DNA of 64,000 nt from Cycas panzhihuaensis (GCA_023213395.1 CM041465.1:141615741-141679740), one strand, 5' to 3'; shown: positions 44,288 to 54,130, counted from the first letter of the stretch. Made by a program: numbers and translations. Notes: generated by a model from the sequence alone, not told the origin.

Positions 44288-44298
44288 CCTTATATAGG
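44288..44298 (-). promoter_or_regulatory. TATA box of the antisense gene
   Basis: CCTATATAAGG on the minus strand, in a GC-rich setting, about 160 bp upstream of the exon 1 start codon. It supports independent transcription. An out-of-frame ATG lies 5 bp before the chosen start. Confidence 0.6.
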
Positions 44299-44816
44299 CG
44301 AGGGCCCCAACGGGCACTTCTTCCGTTTTTGGCCCCGCGACAGCCGTTGGGACCGTCCCGTTTTCCCGATTACCTTTGCCTTCTAGCCCTGTCGCTCGTT
44401 GTGCTCTCTTGACACATTTTTTGCGCTTTCTCGCAGGTGTATTTATGGTGCCTCATTTTTGCATTTTTTTCCCTAGGCCCTTTCGTCTCGTTTTGCGTGC
44501 CACTCCCATGCATGCCCGAGTTTATACTCGTTTGGCTCGTTTCGTCGCCCTGGACTCGTTTCTGCAGTCCTTGCTCGTTCTTGGGGTCCCCAAAGGGGAT
44601 GTTCCCGCGTCCGGGGGCATGTTTCACTTTCCGAAGCGACCTTTTGGCGCCCCAAGAGGCTTTTTCCTCCGACCACTCTCTGATGGTGATCGGACTGCTT
44701 GCTCTTGCCCTGAGTAACCTCATTGTTGGGTCCTCCTACCTTTCACAGCCACTTTTTGCTTGCCCTTCGAGTATTGCTTTTATTATTTATTGACTACCAA
44801 GATTTTTGTGTCACCC
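44299..44816. other. Divergent intergenic region
   Basis: This separates the antisense TATA box from the second RNase H. It has no clear gene. A plus-strand acceptor-like 'TTTCTCGCAGGTG' lies at 44433, so RNase H might be reached by splicing from the main transcript. Confidence 0.4.
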
Positions 44817-45239
44817 ATGTCCATCTACATCCTTAACGACGGCGGAAGCCGCGGTAACCTTGGACCTTCTGCCGCTGCATAGATTCTCCGCAGCCCTTCT
44901 GGACACGATCTCTTGCGCTCTGGGATCTTTCTCCTAGAGGCTACTAACAACGAAGTCGAATATATAGCTGTTATTGAAGCCCTTACTGATGCTCTCCGTT
45001 TCCATCACGGATCCATCGTTTTGCTTTGCGACTCTCAAGTTGTGGTGTCTCATCTCACTCAGGTTTACCAGGTGCGATGCCCTCACTTGAGGACCCTTGC
45101 TTCCGCCGCTAGATCTCTTTTGGCCCATTTCTCTTTCGTCGATATCCAACATATCCCTTGGGCCCTCAACGCTGAGGCAGATAGTCTCGTCTGCCTCATC
45201 CTTGAGCGTCGCCTTCCTCTCCTTGCTGACCATCCCTGA
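44817..45239 (+). pseudogene. Second, archaeal-type RNase H (aRH)
   Basis: 141 codons from ATG 44817, with one TAG at 44880. 'LNDGGSRGNLGPSAA' has the first Asp in the DGxSxGNPG context, 'ATNNEVEYIAVIEAL' the Glu, 'LLCDSQVVVSHL' the second Asp and 'HIPWALNAEADSLV' the last Asp. This differs from the RNase H inside pol and resembles the additional RNase H known from Tat elements, placed downstream of integrase. It is head-to-head with the antisense gene. Confidence 0.82.
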
Positions 45240-45680
45240 GGCTTGTCTGGCCGCCCTGTCACCCAAGCCCCAGGTTGTCTTATGCTTCAGCGTGGTATGA
45301 AGGCAGAAAAGGAGAAGACAAGATAGGAGTGTCTATCCCCGTTCGCACCTCCGAAACCTAGCCACTAATGAGGTTAAACTATGGCGACCACCCATTATGC
45401 TTATTCTTCTATTTGATTATGCACGTCCTTCTGCATCTTTTGTGATGGGGGCAGCCCCCTCGCCTTTCTCATTTTTCCAGTCGATTCCCAGGTGGCTCAT
45501 AGGCAGCCCCTATGTTGTCTCCACCGCTGCTTTCGTATCCACGCTTTCCGCCATGACACTCGCCGACACCCTTGCCTACTGTTATGATCTTGATTGATAT
45601 ATCTATATACACATGTGCTACTGACAATTGTGTTGCCAGCATTCGCCATCGCACCAGGCTTCCAAGCGGTGAGGCTCTGC
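45240..45680 (+). other. Non-coding region before 3' LTR
   Basis: Contains the right arm of the 44-bp inverted repeat. No gene recognised. Confidence 0.5.
45286..45329 (+). repeat. 44-bp inverted repeat, right arm
   Basis: The reverse complement of 43727-43770 ('ttcagcgtggtatgaaggca'...). It starts 46 bp after the RNase H stop. The two arms enclose 1.5 kb holding RNase H and the antisense promoter. Confidence 0.92.
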
Positions 45681-45694
45681 TGCCAAGGGGGCAG
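45681..45694 (+). other. Tat polypurine tract
   Basis: 'TGCCAAGGGGGCAG' abuts the TG of the 3' LTR. Confidence 0.85.
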
Positions 45695-48416
45695 TGTTTT
45701 CCGGCTTCCGGGAATGGATACGGAATTACTGACTCAAGTAAGTGCAGGTATGTTTCTCACCTTATCATCGCTTTAGTTTGATGAGTGTTTGCTTGCATGT
45801 TTGCATGTTTGTGACCTTGTAGACGATTTTGTCTTCGTCTACACTTATTTAGCCTATGACGACTATAGCGGGGGCACACTCCCAGCAAGTGTGGCACCCC
45901 GATGGCCATTCCACTTCCCGCATTCGGCCCTCCTCGCTCCAAGATCCACTTGGCTTGCGCCACCTCTGCCCGTGTGATGACCCATCATTGTTTGGTTGAC
46001 TTGCCACATCGTTTGAATCCTATTTTTGCTCTTCTGGACTTGTTTGTTGGCTTGTTTGCTCTCGGGTAGGTGTCTCAGCCCCCCATTGGCCCTTTTTGTC
46101 ATTTGCCCACAGCCCAGGCTGGCTGTCCGGGCCAGGTTTTGCCTCCGGGCGAATACCGCCGCGAATTTCGCGGTACCGCCGCAAATTCCGCGGTACCGCG
46201 GATTTTGCGGCGGGATGACTGTTCTAATTTGTTTTTTAAAATCTGCCGTGGCATTTTCGCATTTATTGCGAAACTGCCACGTGTCTCGCGACTTAACTCG
46301 CTGCCAGCTGCGCCCTAATCGCTCGCTTTAGGGTTTGGGTTGGGTATTTAAGTCATCATTTACTCATTTTTGAGGACTTTTGCTCATTTTTTGGATTGCT
46401 CTTCAAGGAAACCACCCCGTGCTCTGCTATTCTCTGCTGCTCTACTGCTGCTACAGGACCTGCGCCTCTCCTCCAGCGCCCAACTCTCTTTTGGTGCGGC
46501 TAGGACATCTTCCCAGCCCTTCACACACCTTGGAGAGGGCCCCTTTGGAGAGATCTCAGCGGATTCTTGCCCGGGCAGCCATCAAGCGTTCTAAGTGCAG
46601 GTGTTCTTCCCCCAACTCCATTAGCAGGGTTCCAAACCTGCTACACCACAGTTTTTGGGCTGATTTCTCAGCCTCTCCTTACCAACCCTTGACTGAGGCA
46701 AGAGCCTCTCCTCCTCTTCTCAGGTATTCATTGATTTGAGCTATTTTCTTATTCAATTGATGCCCTATTTTGCTTGTCCTCTTGCTTGGGGTTTTGAAGG
46801 TTGTTTTCTTCTTTGTATTGGGCTGTTTTACTCCTGTCATTAGTGCCTCCTTGCCTGCGTTTGTTGCTCAAGGTAGCGGCAAAGAGGGGTTGCATAGGGT
46901 TTGGGAGAGAGCTGGGTGGATTCCGCACCACCTTCCATGCTCCTCAAGTGGCTCTTAGCCCCCCAAACCTTCCCTCTTGCTCCGTGCTGACCTTGGCACT
47001 CAAACAAGGGTTTGTTGGGCCTCCCTTAGCCGCTGAAATCAGCGTTGTCACACGTTGCAGCGCTGGTTTGAGGGCTTGTGCTTAGGTCCGGGCAACTCAC
47101 GTAAGTCCCGACCGCTTGTCCTTTGCCCAACTCTTTTCCCGGTAGCCCGGTTTGCTCTTCATAGCACCTCGGCTTGCTGTAGGTCCTCTTTGGCTCCTTT
47201 CAACTCTCTTGCTACTGTTTCCAGTCATCTTTCTTAGCCTTACCCTCGCTACCTTGTGGCTTTTGGGGGAGGTTGGGGTTGTTCTTTGCGGGAGGTGGGC
47301 CACTCCGAGGCTTACCGGTTACTTTCTATTTACTTTGGTTGTCCTCCTTTACATATTATCATCATTGTGTTGATACTAACATATACATGTTTAGGTTTAT
47401 ATGTGTTTTGCATAGACATGTATTGTTAGGATCTTTCCATTGCATGTTAGTACCCTTTCTTCGGAAAGGGGGGGAGGTTGTCATTTACTTGCAGGTATTC
47501 GGAAGGCGCAAAGGACCTTTCTCCATTTCTTCCTTTGCCGGTAAGCGCTTCCATTCACGTTGTACTTTCATATTTCATTTATTGCTAGTATTTGGTCCCT
47601 TTCTTTCCTTGGTTTGGTACTCTAGTGTTTTCCGGGGAAGGTAAGGAAGCCCCTCATTCCGATTCGTCGCGACTCTTCACGCCAGCCGCACCTTGTGGAG
47701 TAGCTTTGGGTGCCTCTTGGGAGCACCATCATTACAACATGCTTCTGTTCCAGGTACACGCTCTCGCTCCACTCTATCACCCTTTCCTTTTGAATTTCCT
47801 TTACATAGTAGTAATTAACTCATCGGAAATAGAAAGGAAATCAACCTCGCTTTGGTTCATGCTTTATTTACTTTATTGCTTGCATCTTCTTTTATCGTAG
47901 GAAAAGTTCTTAGGAAACCTTCCCTCTCGCCTTTTCCCCCCTTTTCTGCCGTGCAAACTTCCCTCCCCCTTTGTTGTCTGTTTGGTTAGTTTGCTTGCAC
48001 ATACCTTGACCCGCCTCTTTGGGTTGTCTCTCTTGCGTTCCTTTGGTTCCCCACTTAGCCGGATAACCAAGGTGACCCCGTCCATAGGCCGCCTACTTGC
48101 CTATCCTTCCTTGTTTCTCGTTGCTCTAGGGAAACCCTCGAAGGTCTCTCTCCTTCCCCTTCCGGCCATCCAAGGGTGGGAGGATCCTTCCCTTAGGTCA
48201 ACTCAAGCTAACCCTACGCCTCCTTACCTCTTGTTTGAAGTGGGGGAATCACCCTCTGGTAGCGATATTCCATTTGCAGGTTCCGAACTCGCGCTCCGGT
48301 GCACGGGGCGCCCTGCGTGGCACTTGCCCTACTTATAGGTCCCTTTCTCGATCATATTATCAACCGCTCTTACCATTCCTATTTAGTTAGGTAGCTATCC
48401 CGTAGACGCGTGTCTA
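45695..48416 (+). repeat. Tat 3' LTR
   Basis: About 2.72 kb, starting TGTTTTCCGG. The end is inferred from the TSD ATAAC at 48417. This copy keeps a GC-rich palindromic cluster (46151-46215) that is eroded at CpG sites in the 5' copy. Candidate TATA at 46345-46350. Confidence 0.88.
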
Positions 48417-48840
48417 ATAACAATAGGACCATCATACTCTGTCTCATTCGTGAAAACCCCTTGTGGGTGCAGAAGGACAAGAGTAAGTCTGTGCTCTATC
48501 CCATTCGTGAAAACTCCTTGTGGGCGCGAAAGGATAAGGGTTGTATCATTTTAGAAAATCAATACCTGTGAAAATTCGAAAGGGCATGGGGGATGACTAA
48601 ATGGTATATGGAGACTCAGTAGATTTCAGCTACAAAATTCATTGTACTGATTGGTTATCTGGCTTTATTTAAAGAGCTGCCTAAGACAAGTTAGTAGATT
48701 AGAAAAATTGTAGGTTTTCTTCCCCAGGAGGGATTCCCACAAAAGTGTCATAGTAGTTTGCTTTGTAAGAGGCTCAAATGAAGACCTCATAGGATAGAAT
48801 AAAATAGGATGAAATGACCTTGTACCATTAAGGGGGAGAT
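48417..48840 (+). other. Copia-2 3' untranslated region and polypurine tract
   Basis: Lies between the Tat insertion and the Copia-2 3' LTR. It includes a diverged tandem duplication with a 57-bp period (units from 48437 and 48494, sharing 'cattcgtgaaaac' and 'ccttgtggg'). It ends in the polypurine tract 'AAGGGGGAGAT' (48830-48840). Confidence 0.75.
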
Positions 48841-49138
48841 TGAAACAGGTTAATGCCACAAGGCCATTACATTAGTTGATTATTTCTAAAAAGGGTCTTA
48901 AGTGAACTTTAAATTAGATCGCTTAAGTGAAATGCACTTTCATGTGCATTATGTGTAATTTCATTTCACCTAACTCTAATGCTCCCTCTCTCAATATAAA
49001 AGTAAAAGCTCAATGGAGGAGGCTCATTCTTACCTCCCCATTTTGTGAGAGCTACTCTCTTTCTCTCAAGTCTCTCTTGCTCCCATGTTTGTCTTTGTGT
49101 TTAGTGCATGGAAATCAAGGATAGATCTACTCTTTTTA
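48841..49138 (+). repeat. Copia-2 3' LTR
   Basis: 298 bp, nearly identical to 22978-23283, ending TCTTTTTA (expected CA changed to TA) and followed by TSD AATGT. Confidence 0.92.
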
Positions 49139-49698
49139 AATGTCACCCTGCAAAATTCGTGATGTTGTTTGCCTCAAGAATTCAATGATCCTCCATTTTT
49201 TGGATGTTCATAGCTTCGCTAGTAATGTCCGACTTCAACCTCAACAACTCTTCTTTGTCTTCACCTCCAATTGATTTTTGTTTGGTCTGTTCTTGTTTTC
49301 TTTTTTTCATTTCCTCGTCTTCGCATGTAGTACAACCAATCTTTGCTACCATAATTACCACAAAATCCTCCTCATTGCCAAGTGACCTACAACTTCACCA
49401 AGGGTTTCGCCCCCTCTTCCTCTTGATTTGGTCTGCCCTCTGCAATGCAAAGAGTTGAGAAAAAATTGAGTGATTAATTATAAAGGCCTTTGTAATATCC
49501 ACAGACTGTAGGTTTCCAGCAACATGGAGTTTTAGATAGATACACCTCTCAGATGGGATGTGATCTGCTCCTCAACTACACCTTCAATTTTCTCCTCTTT
49601 TACGATCAAGTACATGTCAATTTATTTTTTCTTTCTTTTTTTTTTTTTAATATATTATAACACCTACTAGATAGTCCCCCCAATAATTTGCTAATAAG
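49139..49698 (-). other. Unassigned interior of a minus-strand element
   Basis: If the LTR to the right is a 5' LTR, this is its interior. A minus-strand stretch near 49340-49160 reads 'EEMKKRKQEQTKQKSIGGED', charged and Lys/Glu-rich, but no domain is certain. Copia-2 cut it at 49139. Confidence 0.35.
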
Positions 49699-50118
49699 TC
49701 TTTGATACCAATGTAGCAATGCCTGCCAATATTCTACACAGAATATGATAATTACATAAAAAAACTTCACATAATAATATCTTAACATACATACATTAGA
49801 CTTTCCCCAACAGTAAACAATATAATAACAAAAAACAACTCATCCACCTGCATAATATCAGAAATTGCAATAGTAATTATACTATTTAGATGAAATATCT
49901 TTGATAAAAATGCCCTCTTTGAGGCAAGAGTGGCCTCCTAGTTGGCACAACGTGCCCTAATGGCACTAGACCATTAGTCCATAACAAATATTAAATTCTT
50001 CAAAGATGATCATGAACGAATAAGACTCCTTTATTTATAGCCTTACTTTCTCTCTCTAAAACCAACATTTGATTCTTTCTCCTAAAAATTGAGTTCTTCA
50101 TAATTTAGGAACGCAACA
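49699..50118 (-). repeat. Minus-strand LTR with primer site, unknown element
   Basis: LTR 49712-50118 (407 bp). On the minus strand it begins TGTTGCGTTCC and ends GGCATTGCTACA, followed at once by TTGGTATCAAAGACTT (49711-49696), an iMet-like primer site. A TATA-like 'GGCTATAAATAAAGG' reads on the minus strand near 50029-50043. No partner LTR was found on the left side of Copia-2. Confidence 0.65.
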
Positions 50119-51300
50119 TTTAGGTTGGTAGGATTTAATTAAGTTCCTCCCCATGTAGTTTCTTAGTGCTCTTGGTGCCTAAGAAGGATGATACTTGGCA
50201 CCTTTCCATAGACTACTAAGCACTCAACTGCATCACAATGAATAATCAATACCCATTACCCTGCATTGATGGTTTGATGGACAAGTTGTAGAGCACTCTA
50301 TATTTCACCAAGATTGATCTTGCATTGAGATATCATCAGGTGTGAGTGGAGTCTTTTGACACTTGGAAGACTACATTCAAGACCTATTTAAGATTATAAT
50401 AGTGGTTACTCATGTTGTTAGCCTAATCTTGGGAAAGTTTATCATTGTCTTCTTGGACAACACATTCATCTATGGCTGGACATGGGCCAAACACATTCAA
50501 CATGTGTAGCAAGTTCTTGGCACTCTTTGATGCCATCAAGTCAAGGCAAAGAAGAGTAAGTGTTACTTTGGATTGGAGTTAATCACCTACTTGGGCTCAT
50601 CGTCAACCCACGTGACATCTATATCAACCTTGAAAGGGCCCCAATCATCCACAACTAGCTTCCACCCAATATAGTCACTGATCTATGTAACTCTTTGGGG
50701 TCGAACTTCTACAAGACATCTTCTACAAAACTTCTTAAATTCATCTTTGGGTATGCTAACATTACATATGCGTTATATGTTACTATCAAGACCAAGATAC
50801 CTTTTAGTTGGGGACCCACCCAAGAGGCTACCTTCAACAAATTGAAGGACACCTTACACTCAACCTTGGTCGTAGCTTTTCCAGATCATCAACAACATTT
50901 TGAGGTTGAATTGATGCCTCCTAAGTGGCCATGGGAGTAGCGCTTACACAAGGAATACACTTTGTCACTTGCCATTCAAAAACCTTTCCATAGGTCAAGC
51001 AAAACTATAGCATGTATGACAAGGATTCTATGCCCTTGTCCAAGCGATCAAATGCTATCATCATTATCTCCTTAGGAAGAAGGCAATTGTGCACACAGAC
51101 CATCAACTACTCCAATCTCTGCAGTCACAAGAGCACTACCACGTGATAGGCATCCTAATTGTAGTAGTTTCACTTTGTCATTAAGGACAAGGAGGAGGTC
51201 ACTAATAAGATGGCAAATTTTCTCAATAGACCCCTATCCGCACCTTACTTAGTCCACTTGACACTAGGTGTACCGGTTATTTCAAGTGTCAAAGTGACTA
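50119..51300 (+). pseudogene. Gypsy-1 reverse transcriptase and RNase H
   Basis: RT resumes as 'SSSPC..LVLLVPKKDD' (50145), 'NNQYPLPCIDGLMDKL' (50240) and 'YFTKIDLALRYHQV' (50310). The catalytic YxDD box is decayed near 50450. Further on, 'SNSLGSNFYKT' lies near 50695 and 'FSWGPTQEATFNKLK' at 50800, and RNase H pieces 'NYSMYDKDSMPL' (51010) and 'THRPSTTP' follow. Dozens of stops and shifts are present. Confidence 0.72.
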
Positions 51301-52520
51301 TGGCTCTGACCTTGATTTCAATGCCATCTACTCAACAATAGAACAACTCAGTCAAGTAAACCAACAACCATACAACAACCTCAGCCTGTAGGATGACTTA
51401 TTATATAGACTATTTCAACATTATGTCACATAAGAATGGTAGAGATCATCTTCTTAAGGAAGCTTATGCCTTCAATTATAGAGGACATTTTGGGGTTCAA
51501 ACAACCCTTCAACACTTATAGTGATATTTTTACTAGCCCTCCATGCAAAGGCATATTAAGCACTTCATCAGATGGTGTTCCCTATGCACATAATCCAAAC
51601 TTTCCAGCCAGAAAGTTCGCTTATATCAACTCCTATTGGTTCCATCTTGTCCTTGGGAATCCATCTCTGTAAACCTCATCAATGGGTTGCTCGTGACACA
51701 AGGCAAACACGAATGCATTTTGGTCATGGTTTGTCAATTCTCAAAGATGGTCATGTTTATTCCATGCACTAAGTCCACAAAAGCACCATACACTACCCAA
51801 CTATTTTTTGACCATGTCTTGTTGCACTATAGGTTGCCAACTACAATCATGTCAGGCATAGGTGGATGATTCCTCAAACATTTTTGATCAACACTGTCAA
51901 AACTCTTGGGATGCAAACTTCAATTCTCCATGGCATTACATACTCAAACCGATAACCAGTCTAAGGTAGTGAATAGGACCCTAGTTCAATCCCTTCACAT
52001 TTTCCAGCATGCTACTACTCAATGGAATATATCTCTAGAAGTTATCCAGCATGACTACAGTCGAGTAACATGTCTTTGCAAGGCACTTTCCTTCTAAGGT
52101 TTGCTATGGGTTCTGAACTATAGCCCCTTATTAGCCTCTAATTGTACTTGCTTCACTTGCCATGTGGAATAAGGAGAAGTAGTGAAAGGTAATGGTTTAT
52201 GGAATGCAAATCACCTCCAATGAGTGCATGTTGGAGTCAAAGAGGTCCTCGCCAAGTCCTAAGCTAAATGCAAAGATTAGCATGGTCAACACATCATCCC
52301 ACACAACCTCCAAGTGGGAGATCGAGTTTGGCACCACTTGGACAGGTAGCAGTTCAAGCACCAACCTCATCATAAGCTCAAATCAATCTAGTTTAGGCCC
52401 TACAAAATCACTAAGGCCAATGCCTTTTGCTTGGACTTGGTAGCTCACCTTGGGATGCATGACATCGTCAACATTAGTAATCTCAAGTATTATGAGTTGC
52501 CCTAGTTGGGAGAAGAGGTT
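51301..52520 (+). pseudogene. Gypsy-1 integrase
   Basis: Readable motifs: 'NLINGLLVTQGKHECILVMV' (51660; first catalytic Asp seen as Asn), 'FSKMVMFIPCTKSTKAP' (51740), 'HYRLPTTIMSG' (51820; second Asp lost), 'HTQTDNQSKVVNRTLVQSL' (51930; third position Val-Val). A C-terminal part is visible as 'VGDRVWHHLDR' (52310) and 'RPYKITKANAFCLDL' (52400). Catalytic positions are changed, so it is long dead. Confidence 0.72.
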
Positions 52521-52752
52521 GAGTTGACTCACCCAAAAGCCATGATTCTAGATTTCCAACATTCGCTTCTAGTTGACACACTTGTTGATACCAAGACATG
52601 CACCATGCAACATTGACAGACTACCACTTACCTCATGGGCAAGAAGGGAACTTGCTTGCATAAGCTAAATGGATTTTGTAGGCAACATTTGAGCAAGATT
52701 TTCCATATCTATAAGGACTAGTGAAATTGGGGACAATTTCCTCTTAAACCCA

Positions 52753-53533
52753 TGTAGCATACAATGTAACCATTTTCTACTATATACTTTATTTTCTATT
52801 TCTACGTTGAGTTCACATAAGTTATAAAACTGACTCGAGTCAAATTAGTGTATAGTTAAGTCAATGCATGTCAGTTACAAAAAGTGTAACCAACCTTCAG
52901 TTTTGTTCTTGAGTAGATGCTTGAGCTTTTCTACTTGAGTAAGTTCCTTTTCAATTTTTTATAACTGCTTGTCATCTCATGATACTTCCAACATCTTTAA
53001 AAAGAAAAGGGAACCTCCTATTGTGCTTTATCAATCCTTGGAACTTAATATAAGAGAAATATTTCCATATATCCTCTCTTTCCAATCTTTCATTTCCTTT
53101 TTTTGTGCACCCATCTATCCAAAGGCTTGTATTGATCCTTATTGGATGCCCTTTAGCTTCTCAGAGTCCATTCCAACACAGAAGAAAGGCATTCCTCCCC
53201 AAGGAATCAAGGTACCTCCGTTTTAGTCCTTAAACTGGGTTTTGATCACCTAAAAGTTGCCCTAAATGTTGAGGAATGACCCAAAACAATCATAGAATGG
53301 ACTAGGAACAATTAGTAACAGTTGTAGAACTAGGAATCACCTCTAAGGGAATGGTTGAAAAAAGAAACGATTCCCAAAATGGTTAAAGGAATGGTTCATC
53401 TAAAGGCTTCCTCCAAGTATTTTACTTTCAATTCCTACCTTCATTCCCTTGGTTTTTTTACTGCTATATTGTCATATTCCTCCATTGTATTTTTAGTTGT
53501 TACAGATTTCATAGGTCCCTCTTCACAATGACA
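52753..53533 (+). repeat. Gypsy-1 3' LTR
   Basis: 781 bp from 'TGTAGCATAC' to 'AATGACA', aligning with 12329-13131 at roughly three quarters identity by eye. The upstream polypurine tract is not clear. Confidence 0.75.
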
Positions 53534-53759
53534 TATCAAATTTCCCTAACTATGTGTATGTTTCAAACTATGGAGGGTGAGTTTCGTGACAAAGAGTCAT
53601 GTTTTAGACAAGTTACAGAGGATCTTAAGTATGATGCTTGCCTCTTTGACGACAAATGAGAAGCCACCTATTGTGTACAACTTTTAATAGTTAATTCACT
53701 TTTTGTATTATCTTGAATTTTGTGAGTTGAGGGTTAATTTCCCTCTTGTGATAACCGCC

Positions 53760-54130
53760 CTCTTGTATAAAGGCATCACTGCTAAGATGATCCCCATGGA
53801 AATGCCCAAGTCCTAAAAGCATTGCATCAAAAGGTGTTTGGGGACTATGTCCATGGCTTTTTTAAAGTCAATGAAACAATAATAGACCTTCAAGCCTTTG
53901 TATCTCCTTTCTTAAATAATGGTTAGACATGTGAGGATGTGTCAAATGGTTTGATCTAATCAAAAACCCACCTGGCCTCTAACACTAAGCTCCCTATCCA
54001 CCAACTCAAAAATGTGGGTCTCTAATATGATGGCATAGAACTTAGCCATAGTATTCCCTATCATGATGGTTCTATAGTTCCCCATATCCACAGCATCCCC
54101 CCTTTAAAAATAGGGTGTATGATATGACTT
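53760..54130 (-). pseudogene. LINE reverse transcriptase fragment, second type
   Basis: Minus strand: 'PIFKGGDAVDMGNYRTIMIG' (54120), 'RGQVGF' (53960), then after a break 'YYCFIDFKKAMDIVPKHLLM' (53875) and 'LGISMGIILAVMPLY' (53815). These are RT fingers and palm motifs of a non-LTR element with a 'FKKAFDxVPR'-type palm, different from the L1-like copy at 7540. Ends are not defined. Confidence 0.75.

Larger units (their letters stand above)
31553..48416 (+). mobile_element. Tat-lineage Ty3/Gypsy element with antisense gene
   Basis: A 16.9-kb plus-strand element with LTRs of about 2.7 kb. It is flanked by ATAAC (31548-31552 and 48417-48421), which I take as the TSD. Order: 5' LTR, tRNA-Arg-like primer site, gag, protease, RT, RNase H, integrase, a 3.7-kb region with an oppositely transcribed gene and a second RNase H, polypurine tract, 3' LTR. 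Long LTRs, a long gag, this primer type, antisense coding in the 3' part and an extra RNase H are known traits of the Tat/Ogre lineage. It is the youngest large layer here. Confidence 0.9.
22978..49138 (+). mobile_element. Ty1/Copia element (Copia-2) carrying two nested elements
   Basis: A plus-strand Copia element with LTRs at 22978-23283 and 48841-49138 and a perfect TSD AATGT (22973-22977 and 49139-49143). It encodes gag, protease, integrase, RT and RNase H in that order. Integrase is split by a gag-only element (27050-29068), and the part between RNase H and the 3' LTR by the Tat element (31553-48416). Without these two it would be about 7.3 kb, a normal to long Copia length. Stops and frameshifts make it inactive. 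Confidence 0.92.
12329..53533 (+). mobile_element. Ancient Ty3/Gypsy element (Gypsy-1), split by nested insertions
   Basis: The left part (12329-14142 and 20009-about 20870) carries an LTR, a degenerate iMet primer site, gag, zinc knuckle, protease and the start of RT. The right part (50119-53533) carries RT from the 'SSSPC..LVLLVPKKD' motif onward, RNase H, integrase and an LTR of the same family. The two parts are collinear, on the same strand, and meet within about 25 codons of RT. I therefore read them as one element opened by later insertions. The LTRs are roughly three-quarters identical by eye, so it is very old. Its flanks (ACCCA against TATCA) do not give a convincing TSD. Two separate related elements remain possible. 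Confidence 0.6.

Noticed and set aside
48391-48410. Tat LTR end at 48400 by simple alignment
   Set aside because: That end gives no TSD and leaves 16 bp unexplained; the end at 48416 yields ATAAC on both sides.
12329-53538. TSD for Gypsy-1
   Set aside because: ACCCA on the left and TATCA on the right do not match well; I do not claim a TSD and leave the one-element reading as inference.
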